From Leptolyngbyaceae cyanobacterium CSSed165cm_216 (GTDB taxonomy: Bacteria; Cyanobacteriota; Cyanobacteriia; Phormidesmidales; Phormidesmidaceae), in the NCBI GenBank assembly GCA_007135385.1, contig SLIY01000476.1, positions 1-5,689 of the forward strand: a DNA stretch of 5,689 nucleotides, in the 5' to 3' direction. Both the position numbers and the translations under genes were made by a program. Shown one piece after another: positions 4,532 through 5,689 of this stretch. Below the pieces are notes generated by a model. The model saw nothing but the letters and a program-made list of their open reading frames with translations, searched no databases and was not told where the DNA came from. How positions within the stretch are numbered: position 1 is the stretch's first letter; every line of letters starts with the position of its first letter.

Positions 4532-5689
4532 ATGGCTATTCGTCTTCAACCGGCCTGTATCGTCGCGATCGCCGCTCTGGTTGCCTGGGGGCCTGGTCCC
4601 GCGTTAGGGCAGTCATCTCCGCCCCCGTCAGCAGCTCCCCCTGGCCCCATCGAGCGGGGCTATAACCAGCGGCTGGTCCATGTCAACCCTGTCTCCGGCA
4701 GTGATGGCAGTGGCGATGGCAGCCAACGGCGGCCCTATCAAACCATCACCCAGGCCCTAAGGGCAGCACCGCCCCAGTCAATTGTGGTGCTGGCCCCAGG
4801 GGAATACAGTGCCGCTTCCGGGGAAATCTTTCCCCTGTGCCTACAGCCAGGGGTCACGGTCCAGGGGCCCCCCGGCGTCGATCGCCTCCCAGCGGTGATT
4901 CGCGGTAGTGGACTGTGGACCAGCCGTAACCAGGGCAGCCTGCATGTCACGGTGATCGGTGTCGATGGGGCTGGCTTAGGGAACGTCACCCTGACCAACC
5001 CCCACACCGCTGGCTACGGGCTGGTGGTAGAAGCTGGCCGGCCGGTGATTCGAGACAACCTGTTTGTCGGTAGTGGCTATGGTGGTACCCTGGCGACTGG
5101 CGACAGTGCTCCAGTGCTAGAAGGCAACCGGTTTACTAACAATGGTGTCGTCGGACTGGCGATCGCCGGGCAGTCTACCGTCCAGGTGCAGGGCAACCAA
5201 TTTGATAACACGGGCATTGGGATTCGGGTGGCCCCCAGTGCCCAACCCGAAATCCACAATAACCGCATCGTACAAAACCAGGATGGCATTATTTTGGACG
5301 GCAGCGCCCAACCCCACCTGCACAACAACTACATTGCCCATAATCGTCGCAACGGGGTGGTGGAGTTTCAGGTGGCGGCTAAAGCCGATGAGTCTGGCTC
5401 GGCGATCGCGGCCCCGCCTGTTCTCCGTTCCCCTGAGCCAACCACTACCCCAACTGCATCGCCAGTGGTGACCGAGCCGTTTCCCCGTGACGCGTCCTCA
5501 GCCGCTGCCCCAGCAGTCCCCCAGGGCTTAGCTTCAACCGCATCGGCTACAGAGCCCTCACCGCCTAGTTATCAGCCCCGCCCCACCCAGGCCACAGCGC
5601 CGCTAGCAGCGCCGATTACCCATGCCCCAGACCCAGATGGCACTGCCCTAGCCATGGTGGCGGTGGAACCACCGGCCACCCCCCGCCCC
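4532..5689 (+). CDS. Secreted DUF1565 / right-handed beta-helix protein, C-terminus cut by window edge
   Basis: An open frame of 386 codons without a stop runs to the right edge. Residues 1-26 form a signal peptide (MAIRLQPACIVAIAALVAW, then PALG with likely cleavage before Q27). After a Pro-rich linker, VHVNPVSGSDGSGDGS (49-64) and RPYQTITQAL (67-76) are the DUF1565 signature. APGEYSAASGEIFPLCLQPG (88-107) and VTVQGP complete the first coils. From about 169 the sequence shows five coils of 22-23 residues, each with a P-x-[ILV]-x-x-N-x-[FIY] pattern (PVIRDNLF, PVLEGNRF, VQVQGNQF, PEIHNNRI, PHLHNNYI), a pectate-lyase/NosD-like beta-helix. From about 283 to the edge it is an Ala/Pro/Thr-rich, low-complexity tail, probably disordered. 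Such proteins are exported and surface or periplasmic; a carbohydrate-binding or structural role is inference, and no catalytic residues can be named. The ATG at 4532 is chosen for the signal peptide; no Shine-Dalgarno is evident. Confidence 0.88.
   Translation, partial: MAIRLQPACIVAIAALVAWGPGPALGQSSPPPSAAPPGPIERGYNQRLVHVNPVSGSDGSGDGSQRRPYQTITQALRAAPPQSIVVLAPGEYSAASGEIFPLCLQPGVTVQGPPGVDRLPAVIRGSGLWTSRNQGSLHVTVIGVDGAGLGNVTLTNPHTAGYGLVVEAGRPVIRDNLFVGSGYGGTLATGDSAPVLEGNRFTNNGVVGLAIAGQSTVQVQGNQFDNTGIGIRVAPSAQPEIHNNRIVQNQDGIILDGSAQPHLHNNYIAHNRRNGVVEFQVAAKADESGSAIAAPPVLRSPEPTTTPTASPVVTEPFPRDASSAAAPAVPQGLASTASATEPSPPSYQPRPTQATAPLAAPITHAPDPDGTALAMVAVEPPATPRP

Larger units (their letters stand above)
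2522..5409. repeat. Seven scattered HIP1 octamers (GCGATCGC)
   Basis: Exact copies lie at 2522-2529, 2921-2928, 3607-3614, 3906-3913, 4565-4572, 5159-5166 and 5402-5409. Highly Iterated Palindrome 1 is strongly over-represented in many cyanobacterial genomes. Most copies here are inside genes (DUF1517, thiE, DUF1565); the copy at 2921 is between DUF1517 and thiS. No exact copy was found in 1-2521. They are useful mainly as a lineage marker. Confidence 0.9.

Noticed and set aside
4738..5471. Several minus-strand and one plus-strand open frame of 74-109 codons
   Set aside because: They overlap the DUF1565 frame, which has a signal peptide, family signature and regular beta-helix coils.

Overview
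The window looks like a chromosomal stretch from a moderately GC-rich cyanobacterium. Three things suggest this. The HIP1 octamer GCGATCGC occurs seven times between 2522 and 5409. Several encoded proteins belong to cyanobacteria-typical families: a DUF1517 membrane protein, a DUF1565 beta-helix protein, and ThiE with an extra N-terminal domain. The starts also lack strong Shine-Dalgarno sequences, as is common in this phylum. No mobile element with a transposase, RNA gene or CRISPR array was seen.

Layout: (1) 1-1213, minus strand, is the N-terminal 404 codons of a UvrD/PcrA superfamily 1 helicase. It runs off the left edge. Exactly at helicase motif III, after GDADQ (residue 297), the protein sequence changes into the N-terminal half of an intein: Cys1, splicing block A and a TPHH block B. 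The last visible residues look like the start of a GIY-YIG-type nuclease. The rest of the intein and the C-extein lie outside the window. (2) 1214-1884 holds no intact gene. It contains a probable frameshifted small secreted-protein gene (1310-1779, minus) and, at its 5' end, a strongly palindromic dispersed-repeat-like element (1756-1820). (3) 1885-2844, minus, is a DUF1517 protein with a signal/anchor segment and a Gly-rich stretch. (4) 2950-3174 and 3315-4403, both minus, are thiS and a two-domain thiE, which work in thiamin biosynthesis: ThiS is the sulfur carrier for the thiazole ring and ThiE joins pyrimidine and thiazole into thiamin phosphate. (5) 4404-4531 is a divergent intergenic region. 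(6) 4532-5689, plus, is a secreted DUF1565 right-handed beta-helix protein whose Pro/Ala-rich tail runs off the right edge.

Only thiS and thiE share an obvious pathway; the other genes look like unrelated neighbours. The most notable signal is the intein inside the helicase active-site motif and the possible unusual homing-endonuclease type next to it.
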